Positions 36,648 to 50,612 are shown, numbered from the stretch's first letter. The stretch is 64,000 bases of DNA from Ptiloglossa arizonensis (GCF_051014685.1 NW_027478514.1:743281-807280), one strand, 5' to 3'. Made by a program: numbers and translations. Notes: generated by a model not told the origin, from the letters alone.

Positions 36648-39600
36648 TAAGGAATGGTTGAGAAACCATCAAAATTTTCGCATGTCTGATACTCGAAACC
36701 AATAACTACTATGGCCTAGGGCAAAAATACACGTACCCTTGCAATCGGGCGAGTTTCTGCTTTCAGATGGAATAGGAATTTCTCGTGGTCGTCAATCCGT
36801 TCGCGAGATATGGGAGTTTGAAATTAAGTAATGGTTGAGAAACCATCAAAATTTTCGCAAGTCTGATACTCGAAACCAATAACTGGAATGGCCTTGGGGA
36901 AAAGTACACACACCATTGTAATGGGGCGAGTTTCTACTTTCAGAAGCAACAGGAACTTCGCGAGTTCGTCAATCCGTTCGCGAGATATGGGAGTTTGAAG
37001 TTAAGGAATGGTTGAGAAACCATCAAAAATTTCGCTGGTCTGATACTCGAAACCAATAACTGGAATGGCCTAGGGGAAAAGTACACACACCATTGTAATG
37101 GGGCGAGTTTCTACTTTCAGAAGCAACAGGAACTTCGCGAGTTCGTCAATCCGTTCGCGAGATATGGGAGTTTGAATTTAAGGAACGGTTGAGAAACCAT
37201 CAAAATTTTCGCTGGTCTGATACTCGAAACCAATAACTGGAATGGCCTAGGGGAAAAGTACACACACCGCTGTAATCGAGCGAGTTTCTGCTTTCAGATG
37301 CAACAAGAATTTCGCGAGTTCGTCAATTCGTTCGCGAGATATGGGAGTTTGAAGTTAAGGAATGGTTGAGCAACCATCACAATTTTCGCAAGTCTGATTC
37401 CCGAAACCAATAACTACAGAGGCCAAGGGGAAAAATACACATACCGTTGTAATCGGGCGAGTTTCTACTTTCAGATGCAACAAGAATTTCTCGAGTTCGT
37501 CAATCCGTTCGCCAGATATGGGAGTTTGAAGTTAAGGAATGGTTGAGAAGCCATCAAAAATTTCGCTGGTCTGATACTCGAAACCAATAACTGGAATGGC
37601 CTAGGGAAGAAGTACACACACAATTGTAATCGGGCGAGTTTCTACTTACAGATGCAACAGGAATTTCTCGAGTTCGTCAATCCGTTCGCGAGATATGGGA
37701 GTTTGAAGTTAAGGAATGTTTGAGAAACCATCAAAATTTTCGCAAGTCTGATACTCGAAACCCATAACTACTATGGCCTAGGGGAAAAGTACACACACCA
37801 TTGTAATCGGGCGAGTTTCTACTTTCAGATGCAAGAGGAATTTCTCGTGTTCGTCAATCCGTTCGCGAGATATGGGAGTTTGAGGTTAAGGAATGGTTGA
37901 GAAACCATCAAAATTTTCGCAAGTCTAATACTCGAAACAAATAACTACAAAGGCCTAGGGGAAAAATACACATACTGTTGTAATCGCGCGAGTTTCTGCT
38001 TTCAGATGAAACAGGAATTTCTCGAGTTCGTCAATCCGTTCGCGAGATATGGGAGTTTGAAGTTAAGGAATGGTTGAGAAACCATCAAAAATTTCGCTGG
38101 TCTGATACTCGAAACCAATAACTGGAATGGCCTAGGGGAAAAGTACACACACCATTGTAATGGGGCGAGTTTCAACTTTCAGATGCAACAGGAATTTCTC
38201 GAGTTTGTCAATCCGTTCGCGAGATATGGGAGTTTGAAATTAAGGAATGGTTGAGAAACCATCAAAATTTTCGCAAGTCTGATACTCGAAACCAATAACT
38301 ACTATGGCCTAGGGCAAAAATACACATACCGCTGTAATCCGGCGAATTTCTACTTTCAAATGCAAAAATTTCGCTGGTCTGATACTCGAAACCAATAACT
38401 GGAATGGCCTAGGGGAAAAGTACACACACCATTGTAATGGGGCGAGTTTCAACTTTCAGATGCAACAGGAATTTCTCGAGTTTGTCAATCCGTTCGCGAG
38501 ATATGGGAGTTTGAAATTAAGGAATGGTTGAGAAACCATCAAAATTTTCGCAAGTCTGGTACTCGAAACCAATAACTACTATGGCTAGGGCAAAAATACA
38601 CATACCGCTGTAATCCGGCGAATTTCTGCTTCCAGATGCAACAAGAATTTCTCGAGTTCGTCAATTCGTTCGCGATATATGGGAGTTTGAAGTTAAGGAA
38701 TGGTTGAGCAACCATAAAAATTTTCGCACGTCTGATACTCGAAACCAATAAGTACAATGGCGTAGGGGAAAAATACACATACCTTTGTAATCGGGCGAAT
38801 ATCTACTTTCAGATGAAACAGGAATTTCTCGAGTTCATCAATCCGTTCGCGAGATATGGGAGTTTGAAGTTAGGGAATGGTTCAGAAACCATCAAAATTT
38901 TCGCTGGTCTGTTACTCGAAACCAATACCTGGAATGGCCTAGGGGAAAAGTACACATACCGTTGAAATCGGGCTAGTTTCTGCTGTCAGATGCAGTAGGA
39001 ATTTCTCGTGTTCGTCAATCCCTTCGCGAGATATGGGAGTTAAGTTAAGGAATGGTTGAGAAACCATCAAAATTTTCGCATGTCTGATACTCGAAACCAA
39101 TAACTACTATGCCCTAGGGCAAAAATACACACACCGCTGTAATCGGGCGAGTATCTGCTTTCAGATGCAACAAGAATTTCGCGAGTTCGTCAATTCGTTC
39201 GCGAGATATGGGAGTTTGCAGATAAGGAATGGTTGAGAAACCATCAAAATTTTCGCATGTCTGATACTCGAAACCAATAACTACTATGGCCTAGGGCAAA
39301 AATACACGTACCCTTGCAATCGGGCGAGTTTCTGCTTTCAGATGGAATAGGAATTTCTCGTGGTCGTCAATCCGTTCGCTAGATATGGGAGTTTGAAGTT
39401 AAGTAATGGTTGAGAAACCATCAAAATTTTCGCAAGTCTGATACTCGAAACCAATAACTGGAATGGCCTAGGGGAAAAGTACACACACCATTGTAATGGG
39501 GCGAGTTTCTACTTTCAGAGGCAACAGGAACTTCGCGAGTTCGTCAATCCGTTCGCGAGATACGGGAGTTTGAAATTAAGGAATGGTTGAGAAACCATCA

Positions 39601-42600
39601 CAATTTTCGCAAGTCTGAAACTCGAAACCAATAACTACTATGGCCTAGGGCAAAAATACACATACCGTTGTAATCGGGCGAGTTTCTACTTTCAGAGGCA
39701 ACAGGAACTTCGCGAGTTCGTCAATCCGTTCGCGAGATATGGGAGTTTGAAGTTAAGGAATGGTTGAGAAACCATCAAAATTTTCGCAAGTCTGAAACTC
39801 GAAACCAATAACCACTATGGCCTAGGGCAAAAATACATATACCGATGTAATCGGGCGAGTTTCTGCTTTCAGATGCAATAGGAATTTCTCGAGTTCGTCA
39901 TTCCGTTCGCATAATATGGGAGTTTGAAGTTAAGGAATGGTTGAGAAACGATCCAAATTTTCGAATGTCTGATATTCGAAACCAATAACTACAATGGCCT
40001 AGGAGAAAATACACATACCGTTGTAATCGGGCGAGTTTCTGCTTTCAGATGCCATAAGAATTTGTCGAGTTCGTCAATTCGTTCGCGAGATATGGGAGTT
40101 TGAAGTTAAGGAATGGTTGTGCAACCATCAAAATTTTCGTAAGTCTAATTCCCGAAACCAATAACTACAAAGTCCTAGGGGAAAAATACACATACCCTTG
40201 TAATCGGGCGAGTTTCTACTTTCAGATGCAACAGGAATTTCTCGAGTTCGTCAATCCGTTCGCGAGATATGGGAGTTTGAAATTAAGGAATGGTTGAGAA
40301 ACCATCAAAATTTTCGCAAGTCTGATACTCGAAACCAATAACTACTATGGCCTAGGGCAAAAATACACACACCGCTGTAATCGGGCGAGTTTCTGCTTTC
40401 AGATGCAATAAGAATTTGTCGAGTTCGTCAATTCGTTCGCGAGATATGGGAGTTTGAAGTTAAGGAATGGTTGTGCAACCATCAAAATTTTCGTAAGTCT
40501 AATTCCCGAAACCAATAACTACAAAGTCCTAGGGGAAAAATACACATACCCTTGTAATCGGGCGAGTTTCTACTTTCAGATGCAACAGGAATTTCTCGAG
40601 TTCGTAAATCCGTTCGCGAGATATGGGAGTTTGAATTTAAGGAACGGGTGAGAAACCATCAAAATTTTCGCAAGTCTGATACTCGAAACCAATAACTACA
40701 GAGGCCTAGGGCAAAAATACACATACCGTTGTAATCGGGCGAGTTTCTGCTTTCAGATGCAATAGGAATTTCTCGAGTTCGTCAATCCGTTCGCGAGATA
40801 TGGGAGTTTGAAGTGAAGGAGTGGTTGACAAACCATCAAAACTTTCGCAAGTCTGATACTCGAAACCCATAACTACTGTGGGTTAGGGGAAAAGTACACA
40901 CACCATTGTAATGGGGCGAGTTTCTACTTTCAGAAGCAACAGGAACTTCGGGAGTTCGTCAATCCGTTTGCGAGATATGGGAGTTTGAAATTAAGGAATG
41001 GTTGAGAAACCATCAAAATTTTCGCAAGTCTGATACTCGAAACCAATAGCTACAATGGCCTAGGGGAAAAATACACATACCGTTGTAATCGGGCGAGTTT
41101 CTGCTTTCAGATGCAACAAGAATTTCTCGAGTTCGTCAATTCGTTCGCGAGATATGGGAGTTTGAAGTTAAGGAATGGTTGAGCAACCATCAAAATTTTC
41201 GCAAGTCTAATACTCGAAACAAATAACCACAAAGGCCTAGGGGAAAAATACACATACTGTTGTAATCGCGCGAGTTTCTGCTTTCAGATGAAACTGGAAT
41301 TTCTCGAGTTCGTCAATCCGTTCGCGAGATATGGGAGTTTGAAGTTAAGGAATGGTTGAGAAACCATCAAAATTTTCGCAAGTCTGATACTCGAAACCAA
41401 TAACTACTATGGCCTAGGGCAAAAATACACACACCGCTGTAATCGGGCGAGTTTCTGCTTTCAGATGCAATAAGAATTTGTCGAGTTCGTCAATTCGTTC
41501 GCGAGATATGGGAGTTTGAAGTTAAGGAATGGTTGTGCAACCATCAAAATTTTCGTAAGTCTAATTCCCGAAACCAATAACTACAAAGTCCTAGGGGAAA
41601 AACACACATACCCTTGTAATCGGGCGAGTTTCTACTTTCAGATGCAACAGGAATTTCTCGAGTTCGTAAATCCGTTCGCGAGATATGGGAGTTTGAATTT
41701 AAGGAACGGGTGAGAAACCATCAAAATTTTCGCAAGTCTGATACTCGAAACCAATAACTACAGAGGCCTAGGGCAAAAATACACATACCGTTGTAATCGG
41801 GCGAGTTTCTGCTTTCAGATGCAATAGGAATTTCTCGAGTTCGTCAATCCGTTCGCGAGATATGGGAGATTGAAGTGAAGGAGTGGTTGACAAACCATCA
41901 AAACTTTCGCAAGTCTGATACTCGAAACCCATAACTACTGTGGGTTAGGGGAAAAGTACACACACCATTGTAATGGGGCGAGTTTCTACTTTCAGAAGCA
42001 ACAGGAACTTCGGGAGTTCGTCCATCCGTTTGCGAGATATGGGAGTTTGAAATTAAGGAATGGTTGAGAAACCATCAAAATTTTCGCAAGTCTGATACTC
42101 GAAACCAATAGCTACAATGGCCTAGGGGAAAAATACACATACCGTTGTAATCGGGCGAGTTTCTGCTTTCAGATGCAACAAGAATTTCTCGAGTTCGTCA
42201 ATTCGTTCGCGAGATATGGGAGTTTGAAGTTAAGGAATGGTTGAGCAACCATCAAAATTTTCGCAAGTCTAATACTCGAAACAAATAACCACAAAGGCCT
42301 AGGGGAAAAATACACATACTGTTGTAATCGCGCGAGTTTCTGCTTTCAGATGAAACTGGAATTTCTCGAGTTCGTCAATCCGTTCGCGAGATATGGGAGT
42401 TTGAAGTTAAGGAATGGTTGAGAAACCATCAAAAATTTCGCTGGTCTGATACTCGAAACCAATAACTGGAATGGCCTAGGGGAAAAGTACACACACCATT
42501 GTAATGGGGCGAGTTTCAACTTTCAGATGCAACAGGAATTTCTCGAGTTTGTCAATCCGTTCGCGAGATATGGGAGTTTGAAATTAAGGAATGGTTGAGA

Positions 42601-43468
42601 AACCATCAAAATTTTCGCAAGTCTGATACTCGAAACCAATAACTACTATGGCCTAGGGCAAATATACATATACCGCTGTAATCCGGCGAATTTCTGCTTT
42701 CAGATCCAACAAGAATTTCTCGAGTTCGTCAATTCGTTCGCGAGATATGGGAGTTTGAAGATAAGGAATGGTTGAGAAACCATCAAAATTTTCGCATGTC
42801 TGATACTCGAAACCAATAACTACTATGGCCTAGGGCAAAAATACACGTACCCTTGCAATCGGGCTAGTTCCTGCTTTCAGATGCAATAGGAATTTCTCGT
42901 GGTCGTCAATCCGTTCGCGAGATATGGGAGTTTGAAGTGAAGGAGTGGTTGACAAACCATCAAAATTTTCGCATGTCTGATATTCGAAACCAATAACTAC
43001 AATGGCCTAGGGGAAAATACACATACCGTTGTAATCGGGCGAGTTTCTACTTTCAGATGAAACAGGAATTTCTTGAGTTCGTCAATCCGTTCGCGAGATA
43101 TGGGAGTTTGAAGTTAAGGAATGGTTGAGAAACCATCAAAAATTTCGCTGGTCTGATACTCGAAACCAATAACTGCAATGGCCTAAGGGGAAAAGTACAC
43201 ACACCATTGTAATCAGGCGAGTCTCTGCTTTCAGATGCAAGAAGAATTTGTCGAGTTCGTCAATCCGTTCGCGAGATATGGAAGTTTGAGGTTAAGGAAT
43301 GGTTGAGAAACCATCAAAATCTTCGCAAGTCTGATACTCGAAACCAATAACTACTATGGCCTAGGGCAAAAATACACATACCGTGGTGATCGGGCGGGTT
43401 TTCTTTTCAGATGCAACAGGAATTTCTCGAGTTCGTCAATCCGTTCGCCAGATATGGGAATTTGAAGC
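36648..43468 (+). repeat. 6821-bp, 39-monomer tandem duplication, copy 2
   Basis: Copy of 29827-36647. Only one difference was found by eye: T at 34853 (AATCCTTTCG) against G at 41674 (AATCCGTTCG). Identity runs to 43502, where CGCAAGTC replaces CGCATGTC. Copying an entire 39-monomer segment, including its truncated monomer and its C/A family junction, marks it as one of the youngest events in the window. Confidence 0.92.
38199..38474 (+). repeat. Truncated monomer with a 77-bp deletion (second copy)
   Basis: Exactly the same join as at 31542/31543, displaced by 6821 bp to 38363/38364. It has the same TTTCAAATGC and AAAAATTTCGC flanks, so it was inherited through the 6821-bp duplication and did not arise independently. 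Confidence 0.88.
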
Positions 43469-44665
43469 TAAGGAATGGTTGAGAAACCATCAAAATTTTC
43501 GCAAGTCTGATACTTGAAACCAATAACTGGAATGGCCTAGGGGAAAAGTACGCACACCATTGTAATCGGGCGAGTTTCTACATTCAGATGCAACAGGAAT
43601 ATCTCGAGTTCGTCAATCCGTTCACCAGATATGGGAATTTGAAGCTAAGGAATGGTTCAGAAACCATCAAAATTTTCGCATGTCTGATACTCGAAGCCAA
43701 TAACTGCAATGGCATAGGGGAAAAATACACATACCGTTGTAATCGGGCGAGTTTATGCTTTCATATGCAACAGGAATTTCTCGAGTTCGTCAATCTGATC
43801 GCGAGAAATGGGAGTTTAAAGTTAAGGAATGGTTTAGAAACCATCAAAATTTTCGCGAGTCTGATACTCGAAACCAATAACTGGAATGGCCTAGGGGAAA
43901 AGTACGCACACCATTGTAATCGGGAGAGTCTCTACTTTCAGATGCAACAGGAATTTCTCGAGTTCGTCAATCCGTTCGCGAGATATGGGAGTTTGAAGTT
44001 AAGGAATGGTTGAGAAACCATCAAAATTTTCGAAAGTCAGATACTCGAAACCAATAACTACTGTGGCCTGCGGGAAAAATACACAGACCGTTGTAATCGG
44101 GCGAGTTTCTACTTCCAGATGCAACAGGAATTTCTCGAGTTCGTCAATCCGTTCGCGAGATATGGGAGTTTGAAGTTAAGGAATGGTTGAGAAACCATCA
44201 AAATTTTCGAAAGTCAGATACTCGAAACAAATAACTACTGTGGCCTGCGGGAAAAATACACAGACCGTTGTAATCGGGCGAGTTTATGCTTTCATATGCA
44301 ACAGGAATTTCTTGAGTTCGTCAATCCGTTCGCGAGATATGGAAGTTTGAAGTTAAGGAATGGTTGAGAAACCATCAAAATTTTCGCAAGTCTGATACTC
44401 GAAACCAATAACTGGAATGGCCTAGGGGAAATGTACACACACCGTTGTGATCGGGCGAGTTTCTGCTTTCAGATGCAACAGGAATTTCTCGAGTTGGTCA
44501 ATCCGTTCGCCAGATATGGGAATTTGAAGCTAAGGAATGGATGACACACCATCAAAATTTTCGCAAGTCTGATACGCGAAACCAATAACTACTATTGCCT
44601 AGGGCAAAAATACACATACCGTTGTAATCGGGCGAGTTTCTGCTTTCATATGCAACAGGAATTTC
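43251..44665 (+). repeat. 8-monomer A segment, copy 1 of a 4597-bp-offset repeat
   Basis: Matches 47848-49262 (offset 4597 = 26 x 177 - 5). Shared unusual forms are GATACTTGAAACC, TTCACCAGATATGG, GGTTCAGAAACC, GGTTTAGAAACC, CAATCTGATCGCGAG, GGCCTGCGGGAAAAATAC and GGATGACACACC. One difference seen is GTCAATCC near 43966 against GTCTATCC near 48563. Confidence 0.82.
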
Positions 44666-47600
44666 TCGAGTTCGTCAATCCGTTCGCGAGATATGGAAGT
44701 TTGAAGTTAAGGAATGATTGAGAAACCATCAAAATTTTTGCAATTCTGATACTCGAAACCTATAACTGGAATGGCAAAGGGGAAAAGTACGCACACCATT
44801 GTAATCGGGAGAGTCGATACTTTCAGACGCAACAGGAATTTCTCGAGTTCGTCAATCCGTTCGCGAGATATGGGAGTTTGAAGTTAAGGAATGATTGAGA
44901 AACCATCAAAATTTTTGCAATTCTGATACTCGAAACCTATAACTGGAATGGCAAAGGGCAAAAGTACGCACACCATTGTAATCGGGAGAGTCGATACTTT
45001 CAGATGCAACAGGAATTTCTCGAGTTCGTCAATCCGTTCGCGAGATATGGAAGTTTGAGGTTAAGGAATGGTTGAGAAACCATCAAAATCTTCGCAAGTC
45101 TGATACTCGAAACCAATAACTACTATGGCCTAGGGCAAAAATACACATACCGTTGTGATCGGGCGGGTTTTCCTTTCAGATGCAACAGGAATTTCTCGAG
45201 TTCGTCAATCCGTTCGCCAGATATGGGAATTTGAAGCTAAGGAATGGTTGAGAAACCATCAAAATTTTCGCAAGTCTGATACTCGAAACCAATAACTGGA
45301 ATGGCCTAGGGGAAAAGTACGCACACCATTGTAATCGGGCGAGTTTCTACATTGAGATGCAACAGGAATGTCTCGAGTTCCTCAATCCGTTCGCCAGATA
45401 TGGGAATTTGAAGCTAAGGAATGGTTGAGAAACCATCAAAATTTTCGCAAGTCTGATACTCGAAACCAATAACTACTATTGCCTAGGGCAAAATACACAT
45501 ACTGTTGTAATCGGGCAACATTCTGATTTCAGATGCAACAGGAATTTCTCGAGTTCGTCAATCTGTTCGCGAGAAATGGGAGTTTAAAGTTAAGGAATGG
45601 TTGCGAATCCATCAAAATTTTTGCAATTCTGATACTCGAAGCCAATAACTAGAATGTCCTGGGGGAAAAATACACAGACCGCTGTAATCGGGCGAGTATC
45701 TGCTTTCAGATGCAACAGGAATTTCTCGAGTTCCTCAATCCGTTCGCGAGATATGGGAGTTTGAAGTTAAGGAATGGTTGAGAAACCATCAAAACTTTCG
45801 CAAGTCTGATACTCGAAACCAATAACTGCAATGGCATAGGGGAAAAGTACACACACCATTGTAATCGGGCGAGTTTCTACATTCAGATGCAACAGGAATA
45901 TCTCGAGTTCGACAATTCGTTCGCCAGATATTGGAATTTGAAGCTAAGGAATGGTTGAGAAACCATCAAAATTTTCGCAAGTCTGATACTCGAAACCAAT
46001 AACTACTATTGCCTAGGGCAAAAATACACATACCGTTGTAATCGGGCGAGTTTCTGCTTTCATATGCAACAGGAATTTCTCGAGTTCGTCAATCCGTTCG
46101 CGAGATATGGAAGTTTGAAGTTAAGGAATGGTTGAGAAACCATCAAAATCTTCGCAAGTCTGATACACGAAACAAATAACTACTATGGCCTAGGGCAAAA
46201 ATACACATACCGTTGTGATCGGGCGGGTTTTCCTTTCAGATGCAACAGGAATTTCTCGAGTTCGTCAATCCGTTCGCGAGATATGGGAGTTTGAAGTTAA
46301 GGAATGGTTGAGAAACCATCAAAACTTTCGCAAGTCTGATACTCGAAACCAATAACTGCAATGGCATAGGGGAAAAGTACACACACCATTGTAATCGGGC
46401 GAGTTTCTACATTCAGATGTAACAGGAATATCTCGAGTTCGTCAATCCGTTCGCCAGATATGGAAGTTTGAGGTTAAGGAATGGTTGAGAAACCATCAAA
46501 ATCTTCGCAAGTCTGATACTCGAAACCAATAACTACTATGGCCTAGGGCAAAAATACACATACCGTGGTGATCGGGCGGGTTTTCTTTTCAGATGCAACA
46601 GGAATTTCTCGAGTTCGTCAATCCGTTCGCCAGATATGGGAATTTGAAGCTAAGGAATGGTTGAGAAACCATCAAAATTTTCGCAAGTCTGATACTTGAA
46701 ACCAATAACTGGAATGGCCTAGGGGAAAAGTACGCACACCATTGTAATCGGGCGAGTTTCTACATTCAGATGCAACAGGAATATCTCGAGTTCGTCAATC
46801 CGTTCGCCAGATATGGGAATTTGAAGCTAAGGAATGGTTAAGAAACCATCAAAATTTTCGCATGTCTGATACGCGAAACCAATAACTACTATTGCCTAGG
46901 GCAAAAATACACATACCGTTGTAATCGGGCGAGTTTCTGCTTTCATATGCAACAGGAATTTCTCGAGTTCGTCAATCCGTTCGCGAGATATGGAAGTTTG
47001 AAGTTAAGGAATGATTGAGAAACCATCAAAATTTTTGCAATTCTGATACTCGAAACCTATAACTGGAATGGCAAAGGGGAAAAGTACGCACACCATTGTA
47101 ATCGGGAGAGTCGATACTTTCAGATGCAACAGGAATTTCTCGAGTTCGTCAATCCGTTCGCGAGATATGGGAGTTTGAAGTTAAGGAATGGTTGAGAAAC
47201 CATCAAAACTTTCGCAAGTCTGATACTCGAAGCCAATAACTGCAATGGCATAGGGGAAAAATACACATACCGTTGTAATCGGGCGAGTTTATGCTTTCAT
47301 ATGCAACAGGAATTTCTCGAGTTCGTCAATCTGATCGCGAGAAATGGGAGTTCAAAGTTAAGGAATGGTTGAGAAACCATCAAAATTTTCGAAAGTCAGA
47401 TACTCGAAACCAATAACTACTGTGGCCTGCGGGAAAAATACACACACCGTTGTAATCGGGCGAGTTTCTGCTTTCATATGCAACAGGAATTTCTCGAGTT
47501 CGTCAATCCGTTCGCGAGATATGGGAGTTTGAAGTTAAGGAATGGTTGAGAAACCATCAAAACTTTCGCAAGTCTGATACTCGAAACCACTAACTGCAAT

Positions 47601-47847
47601 GGCATAGGGGAAAAGTACACACACCATTGTAATCGGCCGTGTTTCTACTTTCAGATGCAACAGGAATATCTCGAGTTCGTCAATTCGTTCGCCAGATATG
47701 GGAATTTGAAGCTAAGGAATGGTTGAGAAACCATCAAAATTTTCGCAAGTCTGATACTCGAAACCAATAACTACTATTGCCTAGGGCAAAAATACACATA
47801 CCGCTGTAATCGGGCGAGTTTCTGCTTTCATATGCAACAGGAATTTC

Positions 47848-49262
47848 TCGAGTTCGTCAATCCGTTCGCGAGATATGGAAGTTTGAGGTTAAGGAATGGT
47901 TGAGAAACCATCAAAATCTTCGCAAGTCTGATACTCGAAACCAATAACTACTATGGCCTAGGGCAAAAATACACATACCGTGGTGATCGGGCGGGTTTTC
48001 TTTTCAGATGCAACAGGAATTTCTCGAGTTCGTCAATCCGTTCGCCAGATATGGGAATTTGAAGCTAAGGAATGGTTGAGAAACCATCAAAATTTTCGCA
48101 AGTCTGATACTTGAAACCAATAACTGGAATGGCCTAGGGGAAAAGTACGCACACCATTGTAATCGGGCGAGTTTCTACATTCAGATGCAACAGGAATATC
48201 TCGAGTTCGTCAATCCGTTCACCAGATATGGGAATTTGAAGCTAAGGAATGGTTCAGAAACCATCAAAATTTTCGCATGTCTGATACTCGAAGCCAATAA
48301 CTGCAATGGCATAGGGGAAAAATACACATACCGTTGTAATCGGGCGAGTTTATGCTTTCATATGCAACAGGAATTTCTCGAGTTCGTCAATCTGATCGCG
48401 AGAAATGGGAGTTTAAAGTTAAGGAATGGTTTAGAAACCATCAAAATTTTCGCGAGTCTGATACTCGAAACCAATAACTGGAATGGCCTAGGGGAAAAGT
48501 ACGCACACCATTGTAATCGGGAGAGTCTCTACTTTCAGATGCAACAGGAATTTCTCGAGTTCGTCTATCCGTTCGCGAGATATGGGAGTTTGAAGTTAAG
48601 GAATGGTTGAGAAACCATCAAAATTTTCGAAAGTCAGATACTCGAAACCAATAACTACTGTGGCCTGCGGGAAAAATACACAGACCGTTGTAATCGGGCG
48701 AGTTTCTACTTCCAGATGCAACAGGAATTTCTCGAGTTCGTCAATCCGTTCGCGAGATATGGGAGTTTGAAGTTAAGGAATGGTTGAGAAACCATCAAAA
48801 TTTTCGAAAGTCAGATACTCGAAACAAATAACTACTGTGGCCTGCGGGAAAAATACACAGACCGTTGTAATCGGGCGAGTTTATGCTTTCATATGCAACA
48901 GGAATTTCTTGAGTTCGTCAATCCGTTCGCGAGATATGGAAGTTTGAAGTTAAGGAATGGTTGAGAAACCATCAAAATTTTCGCAAGTCTGATACTCGAA
49001 ACCAATAACTGGAATGGCCTAGGGGAAATGTACACACACCGTTGTGATCGGGCGAGTTTCTGCTTTCAGATGCAACAGGAATTTCTCGAGTTGGTCAATC
49101 CGTTCGCCAGATATGGGAATTTGAAGCTAAGGAATGGATGACACACCATCAAAATTTTCGCAAGTCTGATACGCGAAACCAATAACTACTATTGCCTAGG
49201 GCAAAAATACACATACCGTTGTAATCGGGCGAGTTTCTGCTTTCATATGCAACAGGAATTTC
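47848..49262 (+). repeat. 8-monomer A segment, copy 2 of the 4597-bp-offset repeat
   Basis: Second copy of 43251-44665. The copies part at 49263, where TTTCCCGAG replaces TTTCTCGAG. The intervening 44.7-47.8 kb is A-type monomers that also share shorter runs with each copy, for example the GTGGTGATCGGGCGGG form near 46564 and 47977. Confidence 0.82.
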
Positions 49263-50612
49263 CCGAGTTCGTCAATCTGTTCGCGAGAAATGGGAGTTTA
49301 AAATTAAGGAATGGTTGCGAAACCATCAAAATTTTTGCAATTCTGATACTCGAAGCCAATAACTAGAATGTCCTGGGGGAAAAGTACACACACCATTGTA
49401 ATCGGGCGAGTTTCTACATTCAGATGCAACAGGAATATCTCGAGTTCGTCAATTCGTTCGCCAGATATGGGAATTTGAAGCTAAGGAATGGTTGAGAAAC
49501 CATCAAAATTTTCGCAAGTCTGATATTCGAAACCAATAACTGGAATGGCCTAGGGGAAAAGTACGCACACCATTGTAATCGGGCGAGTTTCTACATTCAG
49601 ATGCAACAGGAATATCTCGAGTTCCTCAATCCGTTCGCCAGATATGGGAATTTGAAGCTAAGGAATGGTTGAGAAACCATCAAAATTTTCGCAAGTCTGA
49701 TACTCGAAACCAATAACTACTATTGCCTAGGGCAAAATACACATACCGTTGTAATCGGGCAACTTTCTGATTTCAGATGCAACAGGAATTTCTCGAGTTC
49801 GTCAATCTGTTCGCGAGAAATGGGAGTTTAAAGTTAAGGAATGGTTGCGAATCCATCAAAATTTTTGCAATTCTGATACTCGAAGCCAATAACTAGAATG
49901 TCCTGGGGGAAAAATACACAGACCGCTGTAATCGGGCGAGTTTCTACATTCAGATGCAACAGGAATATCTCGAGTTCGTCAATTCGTTCGCCAGATATGG
50001 GAATTTGAAGCTAAGGAATGGTTGAGAAACCATCAAAATTTTCGCAAGTCTGATATTCGAAACCAATAACTGGAATGGCCTAGGGGAAAAGTACGCACAC
50101 CATTGTAATCGGGCGAGTTTCTACATTCAGATGCAACAGGAATTTCTCGAGTTCGTCAATCCGTTCGCGAGATATGGGAGTTTGAAGTTAAGGAATGGTT
50201 GAGAAACCATCAAAACTTTCGCAAGTCTGATACTCGAAACCAATAACTGCAATGGCATAGGGGAAAAGTACACACACCATTGTAATCGGGCGAGTTTCTA
50301 CATTCAGATGTAACAGGAATATCTCGAGTTCGTCAATTCGTTCGCCAGATATGGGAATTTGATGCTAAGGAATGGTTGAGAAACCATCAAAATTTTCGCA
50401 AGTCTGATACTCGAAACCAATAACTACTATTGCCTAGGACAGAAATACACATACAGTTGTAATCGGGCGAGTTTCTGCTTTCATATGCAACAGGAATTTC
50501 TCGAGTTCGTCAATCCGTTCGCGAGATATGGAAGTTTGAAGTTAAGGAATGGTTGAGAAACCATCAAAATCTTCGCAAGTCTGATACTCGAAACCGCTAA
50601 CTACAATGGCCT

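Larger units (their letters stand above)
15051..43250 (+). repeat. Block C: satellite family C
   Basis: About 159 monomers marked by AAAAATTTCGCTGGTCTG, ATAACTGGAATGGCC, AATCCGGCGAATTTC, AATGGGGCGAG, AGAAGCAACAGGAACTTCGCGAG, GATGGAATAGGAATTTCTCG, GGGAAGAAGTACACACACAATTG, and a 2-bp-short form GGGAGTTAAGTTAAGG (near 18326, 20448, 21685, 25222, 27698, 28936, 32218 and 39039). The block is built from nested duplications annotated separately. It ends about 43250, where GAAGAATTTGTCGAG-type sequence gives way to A-type GGAAGTTTGAGGTTAAGG. A small A-type island at 36430-36647 is the corresponding junction in the first copy of the 6821-bp duplication. No genes seen. Confidence 0.8.

Noticed and set aside
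43588..44013. Open reading frame of 141 codons (and similar 61-141 codon frames at 48185, 33279, 40100, 8898, 11198, 5184, 59326, 60741 and others) as a gene
   Set aside because: All lie in satellite monomers and repeat the same 59-residue period. They differ from neighbouring non-coding monomers only by loss of an in-frame TGA, and they have no recognisable domain, promoter or codon bias.
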